From positions 2,857,501 through 2,921,500 of the forward strand of contig BSQZ01000028.1 in the NCBI GenBank assembly GCA_033239005.1: a DNA stretch of 64,000 nt, written 5' to 3'. Source of the stretch: Lamellibrachia satsuma. Lineage: Eukaryota > Annelida > Polychaeta > Sabellida > Siboglinidae. Made by a program: the position numbers and the translations under genes. The notes under the pieces are model-generated. The model saw nothing but the letters and a program-made list of their open reading frames with translations, was not told the origin of the DNA and made no database searches. This document shows positions 54,301 through 61,112 of the stretch, in pieces. Position 1 is the stretch's first letter. Every line of letters starts with the position of its first letter.

Positions 54301-54626
54301 GCTTCAAAGTTAGATCTTATATTTTCTTAATAATAATAATAATTTAATAATACATTTTTTATTACAATAACAATAACTAAAGTTTCCACCATACCATCTG
54401 GCTTTCCCTCCTCTGCACTCGAAGGTGTGGGTTCATCAGCGGGTGTTGGGCTACATCCCTCTGTCCTTCCACAGATTCCTTCCTCTTCCTCTGCCGTGTC
54501 TACTGCGTCATCGCTTGTGTCTGCTACAGGTGTCCTCTCTGGTGACAATGCCTCTGGTGATAGTCTCTCCGCCGACCCGGCCATGTCATCGGGTTGTGCC
54601 ATGTCGTCAGATGACACAGATGTCAT
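22260..54626 (-). CDS. CRACD-like (KIAA1211/DUF4592) actin-dynamics regulator, gene span
   Basis: Nine exons join into 3039 coding bases (1013 codons) with consistent phases (1, 2, 0, 0, 0, 1, 0, 1, 0). Order of the product: acidic low-complexity N-terminus (1-77); a basic GGKKKGR...FKRKLFPRKK stretch (about 78-105); a RAMSVDS motif matching the vertebrate RA(F/M)SHDS motif (about 136); an SLGSMNSLE stretch; a DUF4592-type core with GAKLLDN...KINVKPRK (about 243-265); and a long disordered tail with three proline/tryptophan repeats (W about 434, 504, 713) and a TKPAV repeat region (about 800-980). Vertebrate CRACD binds and inhibits actin capping protein, promoting filament growth in epithelial cells. 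The start ATG at 54626 was chosen because TGA lies two codons upstream in frame. The C-terminal end is not secured. Confidence 0.85.
22365..22915 (-). repeat. Coding minisatellite in CRACD-like exon 9
   Basis: Imperfect tandem units of 24-33 bp encode variations of TKPAVSSTxT. All length changes are multiples of three and the frame stays open through more than fifteen units. Amino-acid drift (for example TKPGF, AKTNA, TKSTV) is greater than in the noncoding arrays, suggesting age or relaxed constraint. Confidence 0.88.
24353..24737 (-). other. CRACD-like intron 8 with LINE ORF remnant
   Basis: A short intron. On the + strand at about 24470-24600 a frame reads RGNPQRKRKPGRQNNSW followed by an AEEI stretch. 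This resembles the C-terminal (G)KRKRGRP(K/R)xTW motif of many LINE endonuclease/RT proteins. I read it as a small LINE fragment, at low confidence. Confidence 0.45.
24738..24846 (-). CDS. CRACD-like exon 8
   Basis: 109 bp, acceptor TTGTTCCAG and donor GTAGGC, phase 0 in and phase 1 out. It encodes 36 residues starting QQKAAPSLALVEEEP and ending KDMTEE. An alternative acceptor six bases downstream (CAACAG) would drop two glutamines. The product is Pro/Glu-rich and disordered. Confidence 0.78.
25337..25566. repeat. Long inverted repeat (hairpin) in CRACD-like intron 7
   Basis: A left arm of about 105 bp (from GTAGAACTGAAAGAACTA at 25341) is inverted in the right arm (ending TAGTTCTTTCAGTTCTAC at 25562), with a loop of about 11 bases near 25456. 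Further matched pieces are CAAGCTTTACATAAAATGC with GCATTTTATGTAAAGCTCG, and CCTTGAAAAG with CTTTCAAGAA. Arms differ by a few substitutions and a small indel. The hairpin ends about 50 bases from the donor of exon 7 on the transcribed strand. It is probably a small foldback transposon; no target duplication was resolved. Confidence 0.9.
25617..25753 (-). CDS. CRACD-like exon 7 (DUF4592 core)
   Basis: 137 bp, acceptor CTTTATTCAG and donor CCG|GTACGT. It encodes EPKIQDLDLVSGAKLLDN followed by EARQKINVKPRK and a basic TRPGSRHTRAR end. This matches the most conserved part of vertebrate CRACD, where LDNSAA(K/R)HK is followed by a VKP basic stretch. It is the strongest single exon for the family assignment. 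Phase 1 in and phase 0 out agree with exons 6 and 8. Confidence 0.9.
26100..26520. repeat. 77-bp minisatellite, about 5 copies (intron 6)
   Basis: Units contain CATCTATCTGTGGCTCTAAA, then ACAC(A/G)CCAT, then CATCCATCGTTGG and CTCTAAACAAACACACAACA. Spacing between CATCTAT landmarks is 77 bp, with one shorter unit. Each unit contains two related sub-blocks around TGGC(T/G)CTAAA, so it began as a dimer. Confidence 0.9.
27493..27514. repeat. Short TA microsatellite
   Basis: About eleven TA units. Confidence 0.9.
27917..28464. repeat. 25-bp minisatellite, about 22 copies (intron 6)
   Basis: The unit is ATAATGGTAACATAATTAAC plus CATAT, with GGTAACAT/GGTACCAT and AATTAAAC/AATGAACC variants. The order of variants repeats in blocks of several units (for example around 28086-28210 and 28300-28420), indicating multi-unit duplications. 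Confidence 0.95.
28620..28895 (-). mobile_element. SINE copy 3, diverged
   Basis: In minus orientation: CGGAACTTGGGCAATTTTGT, TTTACCCCACTTTGCCTGTG, then TTTTCGGAGAGACACTAAGT. These match the body of the SINEs at 2328 and 5850. It continues into GGGGCACGTAAAATATCCCA, a motif common in invertebrate SINE tails (inference). No tRNA head is recognisable beyond 28890, so the copy appears 5'-truncated. Confidence 0.65.
29190..29430. repeat. 20-bp palindromic minisatellite, about 12 copies
   Basis: The unit is GCAGTACTGCAGGTAATTAT. It includes the perfect palindrome GCAGTACTGC, so each unit can form a small hairpin. One unit lacks a G. Confidence 0.95.
29645..29897. repeat. 62-bp tandem repeat, four near-identical copies
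   Basis: Units start GGACTGATTCAAGTGAGCCT and end GTATGTAGAACATTACT. Copies are essentially identical except at the array ends, indicating a recent expansion. Confidence 0.96.
30241..30295 (-). CDS. CRACD-like exon 6
   Basis: 55 bp, acceptor TATGTTTCAG and donor CCTG|GTGAGT, phase 0 in and phase 1 out. It encodes DFFRPSWTTADPKRPVSP; the trailing G joins AG of exon 7 to make Glu. Clean splice sites and phase agreement support it. Confidence 0.82.
30512..31350. repeat. Pyrimidine-rich satellite, 34-37 bp units, intron 5
   Basis: About 800 bp in which the + strand is almost free of G. Units are built from CTCATTCTCCACTCCCC and TATCCCCCCTCTCTTT in variable order. A pure CTTCCT hexamer block closes it at 31317-31350. 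Mirror-like C/T tracts can form triplex DNA. The long open frames here are artefacts. It begins about 220 bp beyond exon 6, on the side of intron 5. Confidence 0.93.
31362..32150. repeat. Foldback-element relatives, two segments
   Basis: 31362-31610 and 31975-32150 both resemble the foldback element at 19138. Shared blocks are AGATAACAGTC(A/G)GATTATATGA, AAACACATTT(T/G)AGCAGT and AAGATG(C/T)TAGAAT. Both segments end with CATCTAATGCAACCAGCCTT, so the second is a direct duplicate of part of the first. The second retains the terminal GATCCGACGTTGTACAT. Confidence 0.65.
32151..33696 (-). other. CRACD-like intron 5, remainder
   Basis: Mostly AT-rich intronic DNA. A short CAGTTAACCAATGAAAAT(G/C) block near 33615 also occurs at 9617 beside the CA tract, a trace of another dispersed repeat. 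The open frames at 32595 and 33188 lack recognisable domains. Confidence 0.45.
33697..33762 (-). CDS. CRACD-like exon 5
   Basis: 66 bp, acceptor TGTGGTTGCAG and donor GAG|GTAGGT, phase 0 both sides. It encodes QPYGGSTQSLGSMNSLEN followed by ETME. A tandem CAGCAG acceptor allows an alternative that skips the first glutamine (exon end 33759). The Ser/Leu repeat resembles the serine-rich region before the DUF4592 core. Confidence 0.78.
33905..34085. repeat. Palindrome-centred tandem repeat, about 4 copies
   Basis: Degenerate units of about 45 bp built around GGGGTTTAACCCC, a perfect 13-base inverted motif, with ACAAAAACCCA between them. Confidence 0.85.
34262..34336. repeat. 25-bp array, 3 copies
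   Basis: The unit is TTGATGTTTGACCTACATCT plus ATTTG. Confidence 0.93.
34625..36932. mobile_element. 2.3-kb TIR DNA transposon with subterminal ACGTCG repeats
   Basis: Ends are inverted: CCCAGCAGGCACACCGACGT at the left and ACGTCGTGTGCCTGCTGGG at the right, flanked by TA on both sides. Both subterminal zones are tandem repeats rich in AACGTCGA/GACGTTG (34625-35105 and 36590-36920). The interior contains a terminal-exon-like sequence (36304-36446) and a GC-rich, CpG-rich block (35265-35440). No complete transposase is visible. It inserted in CRACD-like intron 4. The TIR style is familiar from chordate and other animal DNA transposons, but I do not assign a superfamily. Confidence 0.75.
36304..36446 (+). 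CDS. Terminal-exon-like ORF inside the TIR transposon
   Basis: A CCCTTTCAG acceptor is followed by an open frame with MKSVNGSTESDVNTAVAATL and a Gly/Ser/Thr-rich end, then TAA at 36444-36446 and AATAAA at 36492. This looks like the last exon of a transcribed gene. It could be the 3' exon of the element's own accessory or transposase gene, left after internal deletion, or a captured host exon. I do not recognise the domain. Confidence 0.4.
36936..37012. repeat. 22-bp array, about 3 copies
   Basis: The unit is GTAGAGGTCAACAGGATCTG plus AT, starting within 10 bases of the transposon's right end. Confidence 0.93.
37832..38826. repeat. 26-bp minisatellite, about 38 copies (intron 4)
   Basis: The unit is GTGTAGCTGTGTAGGTCCTA plus GACTAT. 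Variants such as GACAACGTGTAGCTGTATT recur at 38020, 38150 and 38410, again indicating block duplication of several units. Confidence 0.96.
39461..39541 (-). CDS. CRACD-like exon 4
   Basis: 81 bp, acceptor TTCTATTGTAG and donor ACG|GTCAGT, phase 0 both sides. It encodes AALQNRLKKRRPRDDDESPD followed by TSATDMT, a basic-then-acidic segment. Phase agreement with exons 3 and 5 and clean splice sites support it; family similarity here is weak. Confidence 0.78.
39542..41457 (-). other. CRACD-like intron 3, part nearest exon 4
   Basis: Intronic DNA with no recognised exon. The open frames at 39585 and 40207 lack domains. There are no strong repeats apart from short low-complexity runs. Confidence 0.45.
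41462..42044. repeat. 23-bp minisatellite, about 25 copies (intron 3)
   Basis: The unit is CTCCCACCTCGCTTGTCCAA plus CCA, with CTCCCC and CTCCCA(A) variants. No stop occurs in most frames, so long artefactual open frames cross the array on both strands. Confidence 0.97.
42045..43409 (-). other. CRACD-like intron 3, between satellite and LTR element
   Basis: AT-rich intronic DNA. I see no exon, RNA gene or repeat family here. Confidence 0.4.
43415..44441. repeat. Left LTR
   Basis: Begins TGTAAAGTATAGG and ends ATATCTTAC. It contains a TATA-box-like GAGTATAAATACCCC (about 43888), a plausible LTR promoter. Differences from the right LTR seen by eye: GAGGATCAAC here versus GAGGGTCAAC, and GGTGAGTGG versus GGTGGGTGG. 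Confidence 0.95.
43888..43902 (+). promoter_or_regulatory. TATA box in left LTR
   Basis: GAGTATAAATACCCC lies about two-fifths along the LTR, with GC-rich sequence downstream. The same site recurs at about 48645 in the right LTR, which could drive outward + strand transcription, antisense to the CRACD-like gene. Confidence 0.5.
44443..44600 (+). repeat. Tandemly repeated primer-binding-site leader
   Basis: Immediately after the left LTR the segment TTGGCGAGCGACGCCAGCGA, followed by a T run and CGGCGTACACTGACTAGCGT, occurs about two and a half times with a period near 60 bp. The copies start TTGGCGAG, TTGGTGAG and CTGGCGAG. Confidence 0.8.
46347..46766 (+). CDS. Short basic ORF in LTR element, possible gag remnant
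   Basis: 139 codons starting at ATG 46347 (MVPRRRLAANTDSN). The product is rich in Arg, Lys and Ser (KRLKRRKRERSLSSSDGYD, later REAADRFDSDSES). It lies in the middle of the LTR element. Composition fits a nucleic-acid-binding gag-like protein, but no capsid motif or zinc knuckle is present and I do not recognise a family. It may be a chance frame. Confidence 0.4.
   Translation: MVPRRRLAANTDSNDRPMNFYTGPNQIRDGPSVKPGQVTRKRLKRRKRERSLSSSDGYDPPREDRQPNPRLTQRATDRSLRPRTRSVTAREAADRFDSDSESLSRTKYCRKRRNLAPPTETEIKRQKCAAIALCVYFTH
48172..49198. repeat. Right LTR
   Basis: Colinear with the left LTR at a constant offset of 4757 bases, so no indels. It is followed by CACCT, the target duplication. Confidence 0.95.
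49262..49340. repeat. TGCG/TG alternating microsatellite
   Basis: GTGCGTGC repeats with CA/TG interruptions, 60 bp beyond the LTR element. A CACC/CCAC tetranucleotide run follows at 49514-49553. Confidence 0.9.
49560..51513 (-). other. CRACD-like intron 3, AT-rich part
   Basis: No exon, RNA gene or repeat family recognised. Near 51360-51510 degenerate GTGGCAC/GTGCCAC motifs foreshadow the 86-bp satellite that follows. Confidence 0.4.
51514..52634. repeat. 86-bp satellite, about 13 copies with dimeric higher order
   Basis: The unit begins GTGGTGTCCACATAGTGGTT, passes AACATGGTGCCACATAATTC, and ends GTGGTGCCCCAGTTGTTAT. Two variants (A: AAACATGG with GTGATGCAT; B: AAACACGG with GTGGTGCAT) alternate from about 52126 to 52465, giving a 172-bp higher-order repeat; earlier copies do not alternate. 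Open frames of 62 codons recur in each unit and are artefacts. The array ends about 125 bp from exon 3 of the CRACD-like gene. Confidence 0.96.
52761..52869 (-). CDS. CRACD-like exon 3 (RAMSVDS motif)
   Basis: 109 bp, acceptor GTGTTGCCAG and donor ATG|GTAAGT, phase 2 in and phase 0 out. After completing a Pro codon it encodes AKIERAMSVDSVYPAEQ, then residues ending QSLEALNM. The RAMSVDS motif corresponds to the RA(F/M)SHDS(I/V)F motif near the start of the conserved region in vertebrate CRACD and CRACDL. Its phase exactly bridges exons 2 and 4, which would not join in frame without it. Confidence 0.87.
53481..53637 (-). CDS. CRACD-like exon 2 (basic N-terminal region)
   Basis: 157 bp, acceptor TTTGTTTCCAG and donor CCC|GTAAGT, phase 1 in and phase 2 out. 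It encodes GGKKKGRLRQGLINFKRKLF, then PRKKGSKLKEEGK, with a Ser/Gln-rich end at SNVLQEVEQDP. Vertebrate CRACD proteins have a comparable KKK...F.(K/N)F..KKK block before the RA(F/M)SHDS motif. The strong positive charge suggests membrane or acidic-partner binding (inference). Confidence 0.87.
53638..54394 (-). other. CRACD-like intron 1
   Basis: 757 bp AT-rich intron, phase 1, donor GTATGG. Nothing else is recognised. Confidence 0.7.
54395..54626 (-). CDS. CRACD-like exon 1 (first coding)
   Basis: 232 bp from ATG (54626-54624) to donor GATG|GTATGG. The product starts MTSVSSDDMAQPDD and is Asp/Glu/Ser/Pro-rich, ending SAEEGKPD. An in-frame TGA two codons before the ATG, and a CACACAG acceptor-like site at about 54666-54672, suggest a 5'-UTR exon junction just upstream. 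Start and upstream exons are inferred; the donor and phase fit exon 2. Confidence 0.75.
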
Positions 54627-54733
54627 AGTTCATCGAGGTCACTTCTATGACATTGCAGATGATCTGTGTGACAGATGACAGTGAGAGGTCAGGTTACTGC
54701 ACATCATGACACCAGCAAAGGGCTAGATCATAG

Positions 54734-54890
54734 TGAAAGAGATCATTGTAAAAAAGACCGTAGTGAAAGAGACCACAGCAAGAGACCGTAGCGAAAGAGA
54801 ATGCAGTGAAAGAGATCATAGCGTAAGAGATTGTAGCAATAAAGATTGTAACGAAAGAGATCGTAGTGAAAGAGATCATGTAGCGAGGAA
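54734..54890. repeat. 15-bp GAAAGAGATCGTAGT-type array
   Basis: About ten degenerate units of (G)AAAGAGA(T/C)C(G/A)TAG(T/C). The array lies just upstream of the first coding exon of the CRACD-like gene. Confidence 0.88.
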
Positions 54891-55828
54891 TGGAATATAA
54901 GGAGGCAGATTTATTTAATGGATCATGTCAAGGCAGATCAAAGATCATGATATAATAAACCAAGATACCTAACGTAATAAAAGATCATGCAAAAACTATG
55001 TATACAGGGGAGTCATGCATGTTTCCATCGAACGCATCTTGTCACAATGATAACTCTTATTCCTACTTCGGTTGACTTATTTACAAATACCCACAATGCA
55101 ACATAATACACCTGCAGTTTGGACGAACATTAGGGGTTCATCATACAAAATAAGTTTTAGCTGTAACATTTCGGTGCAATCATCAATGACTTGTTGAAAT
55201 TACAGACCAATTTCACAGATGACGGCTGATAATCAGGGTCGATGACTGACCGCGTTATTATCAAATCTGTGTCATAACAAAGCCAGAATGTGTTTATCAT
55301 AAACGGGACAGTACAGATTACATGTCGCGGTCCCTAAACACATAAAAAGTAAAAATGAGGGAATCTCACAACACACATTGCATAAGATGTTACATCACCC
55401 CCAAGTTGCAGCAAGGGGGCGTGCCCATTTGACACAAAATGTATGCATTTTGGGTGTACGAAAAACCTTTGTTAGCCACCTACCAGCAGACTTGCACTAT
55501 GCAGCTTAGTCTAGCATTCAAAGATTACTCTCTGGTGCCCTAAACTGATGTTTGTTCATGACCCAAAACAACATAATTGTCCAGGTAACAGCATAAAAGA
55601 ACACTACACACCATGCTGTAAACTGACCATAAAATATCCTGTTATTCAGACATTTACTGATGTTTATTGAAAACACAAAATGCATAGATCTGTATAAAAT
55701 GTTGCTATTATGAAATGACAGGACCAGACAAAACTGGCAACCTGTTTGTGCCTATTTTCAATTATTTGTCATTATTTTAGGGTAAATAACAACAGTACAG
55801 TCTCTTGCCGAAAATCACAAAAGGCAAC
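54891..55828. other. Upstream flank, nothing recognised
   Basis: Unique-looking DNA that could contain the promoter or 5'-UTR exons of the CRACD-like gene. I see no CpG-rich block or TATA box that I would defend. Confidence 0.35.
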
Positions 55829-55831
55829 ACT

Positions 55832-56119
55832 CGTGCTTCAACCCTCCAACCAGGCCTCGTGCTTCAACCCTCCAACCAGGCCTCGTGCTTCAACCCTCCA
55901 ACCAGGCCTCGTGCTTCAAACCTCCAACCAGGCCTCATGCTTCAACCCTCCAACCAGGCCTCGTGCTTCAACTTTCCAACCAGGCCTCATGCTTCAACCC
56001 TCCAACCAGGCCTCGTGCTTCAACCCTCCAACCAGGCCTCGTGCTTCAACCCTCCAACCAGGCCTCGTGCTTCAACCCTCCAACCAGGCCTCGTGCTTCA
56101 ACCCTCCAACCAGGCCTAA
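55832..56119. repeat. 26-bp minisatellite, about 11 copies
   Basis: The unit is CTTCAACCCTCCAACCAGGC plus CTCGTG, nearly uniform. It produces artefactual open frames. Confidence 0.96.
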
Positions 56120-57089
56120 CAACCTTTTAAGAACATGTTATGAAGCTAGACAGCTTCTTTTCTCGTAATGCGTGTTTGCATGAAAACATATGAAAACTAC
56201 ACAGCCAAGTTTCGTAAACTTGTTTTTGTGGGCACAGAACATGGCCAAAGTATCACGCAGAGCGTTTACATAATTTCGCTGAAGTTAGATAATCATCAGT
56301 TTCTACATGAGTGAAGGTCTTGTACCTGGCAACACAACACAGCAAGCGTCTGCAGTAAACCAGGTCAGATCAGAGCATGGGCACCACCCGGTGTTACAAC
56401 CCCATAGCTCAAATGTAGGCTAAGAATTTGTCACTTGTATTTACCCCAAAACATGTTACAACATGTACCCCACATGTAGGTTGTTTTCAGAATTTCTCAA
56501 AGCTGCATTCCCCCAAAAACAACAGTGCTCTGCATGAATTAAAGCAAAATAAAAATAATCGTTGTGGGCCTTTGCACCTATAAGAATTACTAAAACATAA
56601 CCATTTGCAACTACAATTAAGAATATCATGCCAGTAGTTTAACACAAAAATCCTAGTTGAACAAAGCATCTATATTTCATGGGTTGCACTGTTAGATAAC
56701 CCTACGTCACGGTCATCTGTAGTCTGGCAATATTTGCTCACCACATGAAAATCTATTTGTAAACACCTAGTCCCGATATTTGCCAATAGGAAATGGCCAG
56801 GCTGTTGGTGTCTAAACACAACTTATGCAACATACGTTGGTCTTTGTTTACTAAACTTAACCTGTTCTGAGTTAGCAGCTCGCTTGACTGACAGTTTACA
56901 ATATTGGTTCCGACACCCTTCGATTTTGGTTGAAAGCACTTAATACATCTCACAGGAAGTTGGATTTCATTGAACTGCCGGGCGTTGATTGGTCGTCCAA
57001 TAAACATGTCAGCTGCCAGGAAAACAGGAATTTGACCAGTAATATATCAGGCACTTGGAACATTTTATGAAACATCATGGGTAAATCCC
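56120..57089. other. Flank without recognised gene
   Basis: A short stretch at 56615-56640 (TTAAGAATATCATGCCAGTA) resembles 22159-22182 (TTAAGAACATCATGCCAGTG), a minor dispersed repeat. Otherwise nothing is recognised. Confidence 0.4.
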
Positions 57090-58278
57090 ATACTGAGTGC
57101 AACTACCCTGTACAGTTTAATTACAGTGGTATTACTGTCAGTGACTGGCATACTATAGTGAACATGTTTAACGAATACTTTACAAGCATTTGACCAGAGT
57201 TGGCAAAACAGATAGAAACTCCATCAGGAGTCTCAGTGCTTCATTACACGGGGAAACGCAATGAATGTTTTAGACACCAACTGATAAAGAAGAAGCTGCA
57301 CGCACGGTAAATAGTTGCGGAAATAAATCTTCGACCAACTGCAATGGCGTTACGATGGAACTTGTAAAAAATTTGATTAAATGTATTTCCAAGCCTGTGA
57401 CTGTAATATGCCATTGAAGTACAGCGTTTTCCCACATAAGATGACAATAGCTAAAATATGACCTTTATTTAAGTCTGGTGAAAAACACTTATTTGTTAAC
57501 TACAGACTCATTTCTACTGCTGTTCTCTAAAATACTACAAACATTATTTAACTCTCAACTTGAAAGCTTTGTAAATTCCTGCAATATCTTAAACTCATTT
57601 CAATATGGATTTAGAGAGGGCATATCAACTTCACACGCGATGGTACAATGGCTTGATGAAATTACCAATTCACTAGACAATAAGTGTATTTATAGCAGTT
57701 GGTATATTTATAGATCTCAAGAAAGCTTTCGACACTGTTGATAATCAATTGCTTTGTAAAAAACTTTAATATTACGGCATTCGTGAAATTGCCTATAATT
57801 GGATAAGTGATTACCTTGCTAATTGTAATCAATACATAAGCATTGATGGCTGCGGCTCAGGCCAGGAAGGAATCAAGTGTGGAGTGCCACAAGGCTCTCT
57901 ATATTTGCCCCTAAGCTATTTATTCTGAACATCAATGATATGTACAATGTATAAAAAATATAAAATTTATTGTGTTTGCAAATGACACAAATATCTTCTG
58001 TTCAGCCAATAATGTAAAACAACTTGTATTATATGCCGAGAACTTTCTAAATGGCACTTTATGGTTCTCAATCAATAAGTTGTCCTTGATTATAACAAAG
58101 ACCAATGATATGTCATTTTCTGGTCAAGTACGAGTATCTGGTATAAGAATCAGGATAAAAATGTACAGATAACAAAAGTATGCATCACAAAATTTCTTGG
58201 TGTTCTTGTTGATGAGTCACTGAACTGGAAAAACCACATTAATCGAGTAAAATCTAAGCTGTCTATAACAGTTGGTAT
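57090..58278 (+). pseudogene. Jockey/CR1-like LINE reverse transcriptase, 5' segment (broken)
   Basis: + strand fragments cover the RT domain in order. They are a MFNEYFTSI-like block (57165), NGVTMELVKNLIKCISKP (57342), IPLFKSGEKH-like (57464), SFQYGFREGISTSHA (57595), FIDLKKAFDTVD-like (57704), ISDYLAN, KCGVPQGS (57880) and a FAND(T) variant of the catalytic box (57973), then KFLGVLVDESLNWKNHI (58190). Several frameshifts and stops are present. It is a different lineage from the LINE at 20975. The ORF is interrupted at 58279 by a DNA transposon and resumes at 59047. Confidence 0.9.
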
Positions 58279-59038
58279 CGGGGCTGGGGTGAATTAAAAA
58301 ATTAATTGGAATTATTCAATTCCTGAATTGGAATTGAAAGTGGAATTTGAATCTGAATTGAAATATTTTGAGTAAGTTGAATTGGAATTGAAAGAAAATG
58401 AACTGTAAATCACTTTCTTGTGCTGGTGCAATCTGGTTTTATTTACATTGTGGTCATCAATCCAACCCTAGAACAGTTAAACATACATTTGTACACTATT
58501 TTAAGATCTGAGGTGAGAAAATTTTAACAATTAGTAAATGGCTTGCTACTCCTGCATTGTTTCATTGAGCAGGTATTTCTAAAACCATAAAATGATCAGT
58601 CTACTTGTCCTTTCATGTTGTTTGAATAATGACTCAGTCATTGTCCGGACATTGTATACAATTGCAGTTGGAATACAAACAAACCTGATATTTTGTAAGT
58701 TTGTAGCAATAGGTGTAATAGAAAAGTAATATACAATTATCTATTACTTTAGGATCTATTACTATTACTTTTGGAAAAAAGTTCCTCTACTGCTATTACA
58801 GAAAAAAGTATCACAATTACATATTACTATTATCCCATGCTTTTTCTTTGGAAAAACTCCCATAGAATTAATTGGGAACTGGAATTGAATTGGATTGGAA
58901 TTTAATTGAAGTTTAAGGTTTGAGCTGGAATTAGAAAAAGATGAATTGAAAAAAAATGTGAATTGAATTGGAATTTATTAAACTGAATTGAAAGGAATTT
59001 GAACTGGAATTGATTAAATGGAATTGTCCCCAACCCTA
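58279..59038. mobile_element. hAT-like MITE nested in the LINE, 760 bp
   Basis: Flanked by the 8-bp duplication GTTGGTAT (58271-58278) / GTTGGTAC (59039-59046). The left end, CGGGGCTGGGGTGAATT, and the reverse-complemented right end, TAGGGTTGGGGACAATT, form imperfect TIRs, and both subterminal regions are rich in GGAATTG/CAATTCC. An 8-bp TSD plus a (C)AGGG(T/C)TGGGG start fits hAT. No transposase is present. LINE coding sequence matches on both sides, so the boundaries are well supported. Confidence 0.85.
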
Positions 59039-59046
59039 GTTGGTAC

Positions 59047-59207
59047 TTGGTATCATATATAGATCAAACTGCTGGAATATCGTAGTGTGTATATGCTTTA
59101 TTCCACACTAGTCTTGCCATATCTACTGAACTGTGTGGAGATGTGGAGCAACACCTATTCTACAAATTTACAATGTATAATTATGTTGCAAAAAAGGGTG
59201 ATTCAGC
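59047..59207 (+). pseudogene. LINE reverse transcriptase, 3' segment after the MITE
   Basis: The LINE ORF resumes with MLYSTLVLPYLLNCVEMWSN and continues to LQKRVIQL (59205), the usual late-RT Y-x-(T/S)-L-(I/V)-x-P-x-L and LQ(K/R)R motifs. From there the coding sequence flows directly into the tandem array, whose first unit is the expected next stretch of the ORF. Confidence 0.88.
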
Positions 59208-61112
59208 TTATGCACAATGCTATGACCATACAACGCCACAGTTTCACAAATCTTATGCACAATGCACAACGCTATGACCACACGACGCCACAGTTTCACA
59301 AATCTTATGCACAATGCACAATGCTATGACCATACAACGTCACAGTTTCACAATCTTATGCACAATGCACAACGCTATGACCACACAACGCCACAGTTTC
59401 ACAAATCTTATGCACAATGCACAATGCTATGACCACACAACGCCACAGTTTCACAAATCTTATGCACAATGCACAATGCTATGACCATACAACGCCACAG
59501 TTTCACAAATCTTATGCACAATGCACAATGCTATGACCATACAACGCCACAGTTTCACAAATCTTATGCACAATGCACAATGCTATGACCACACAACGCC
59601 ACAGTTTCACAAATCTTATGCAAAATGCACAATGCTATGACCACACAACGCCACAGTTTCACAAATCTTATGCACAATGCACAATGCTATGACCACACAA
59701 CGCCACAGTTTCACAAATCTTATGCACAATGCACAATGCTATGACCACACAATGCCACAGTTTCACAAATCTTATGCACAATGCACAATGCTATGACCAC
59801 ACAACGTCACAGTTTCACAAATCTTATGCACAATGCACAACGCTATGACCACACAACGCCACAGTTTCACAAATCTTATGCACAATGCACAATGCTATGA
59901 CCACACAATGCCACAGTTTCACAAATCTTATGCACAATGCACAATGCTATGACCACACAACGTCACAGTTTCACAAATCTTATGCACAATGCACAACGCT
60001 ATGACCATACAACGCCACAGTTTCACAAATCTTATGCACAATGCACAATGCTATGACCACACAATGCCACAGTTTCACAAATCTTATGCACAATGCACAA
60101 TGCTATGACCATACAACGTCACAGTTTTACAAATCTTATGCACAATGCACAACGCTATGACCATACAACGCCACAGTTTCACAAATCTTATGCACAATGC
60201 ACAATGCTATGACCACACAATGTCACAGTTTCACAAATCTTATGCACAATGCACAATGCTATGACCACACAACGTCACAGTTTCACAAATCTTATGCACA
60301 ATGCACAACGCTATGACCATACAACGCCACAGTTTCACAAATCTTATGCACAATGCACAACGCTATGACCACACAACGCCACAGTTTCACAAATCTTATG
60401 CACAATGCACAACGCTATGACCATACAACATCACAGTTTCACAAATCTTATGCACAATGCACAATGCTATGACCATACAACGCCACAGTTTCACAAATCT
60501 TATGCACAATGCACAATGCTATGACCATACAACGTCACAGTTTCACAAATCTTATGCACAATGCACAATGCTATGACCATACAACGTCACTGTTTCACAA
60601 ATTTTATGCACAATGCACAATGCTATGACCATACAACGTCACAGTTTCACAATCTTATGCACAATGCTATGACCATACAACGTCACTGTTTCACAAATCT
60701 TATGCACAATGCTATGACCACACAACGCCACAGTTTCACAAATTTTATGCACAATGCTATGACCATACAACGTCACAGTTTCACAAATCTTATGCACAAT
60801 GCTATGACCATACAACGTCAGTTTCATAATCTTATGCACAATGCTATGACCACACAACGCCACAGTTTCACAAATCTTATGCACAATGCTATGACCATAC
60901 AACGTCACAGTTTCACAAATCTTATGCACAATGCTATGACCACTCAACGCCACAGTTTCACAAATCTTATGCACAATGCTATGACCACACAACGCCACAG
61001 TTTCACAAATCTTATGCACAATGCTATGACCACACAACGCCACAGTTTCACAAATCTTATGCACAATGCGCAATGCTATGACCATACAACACCACAGTTT
61101 CACAAATCTTAC
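59208..61112 (+). repeat. LINE-ORF-derived tandem array, 52/45-bp units, about 37 copies
   Basis: Units read CTTATGCACAATGCACAATG, then CTATGACCATACAACGCCAC, then AGTTTCACAAAT. The first two-thirds uses a 52-bp unit and the last part (about 60655-61060) a 45-bp unit lacking one copy of a small internal duplication. Translated, the unit gives HNAQRYDHTTPQFHKS, which matches the region following LQKR in related LINE proteins (an A-x-x-YDHT-x-PLF-like stretch). The satellite therefore arose by amplifying a piece of the LINE reading frame. Open frames across the 45-bp part are a by-product. Confidence 0.93.
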
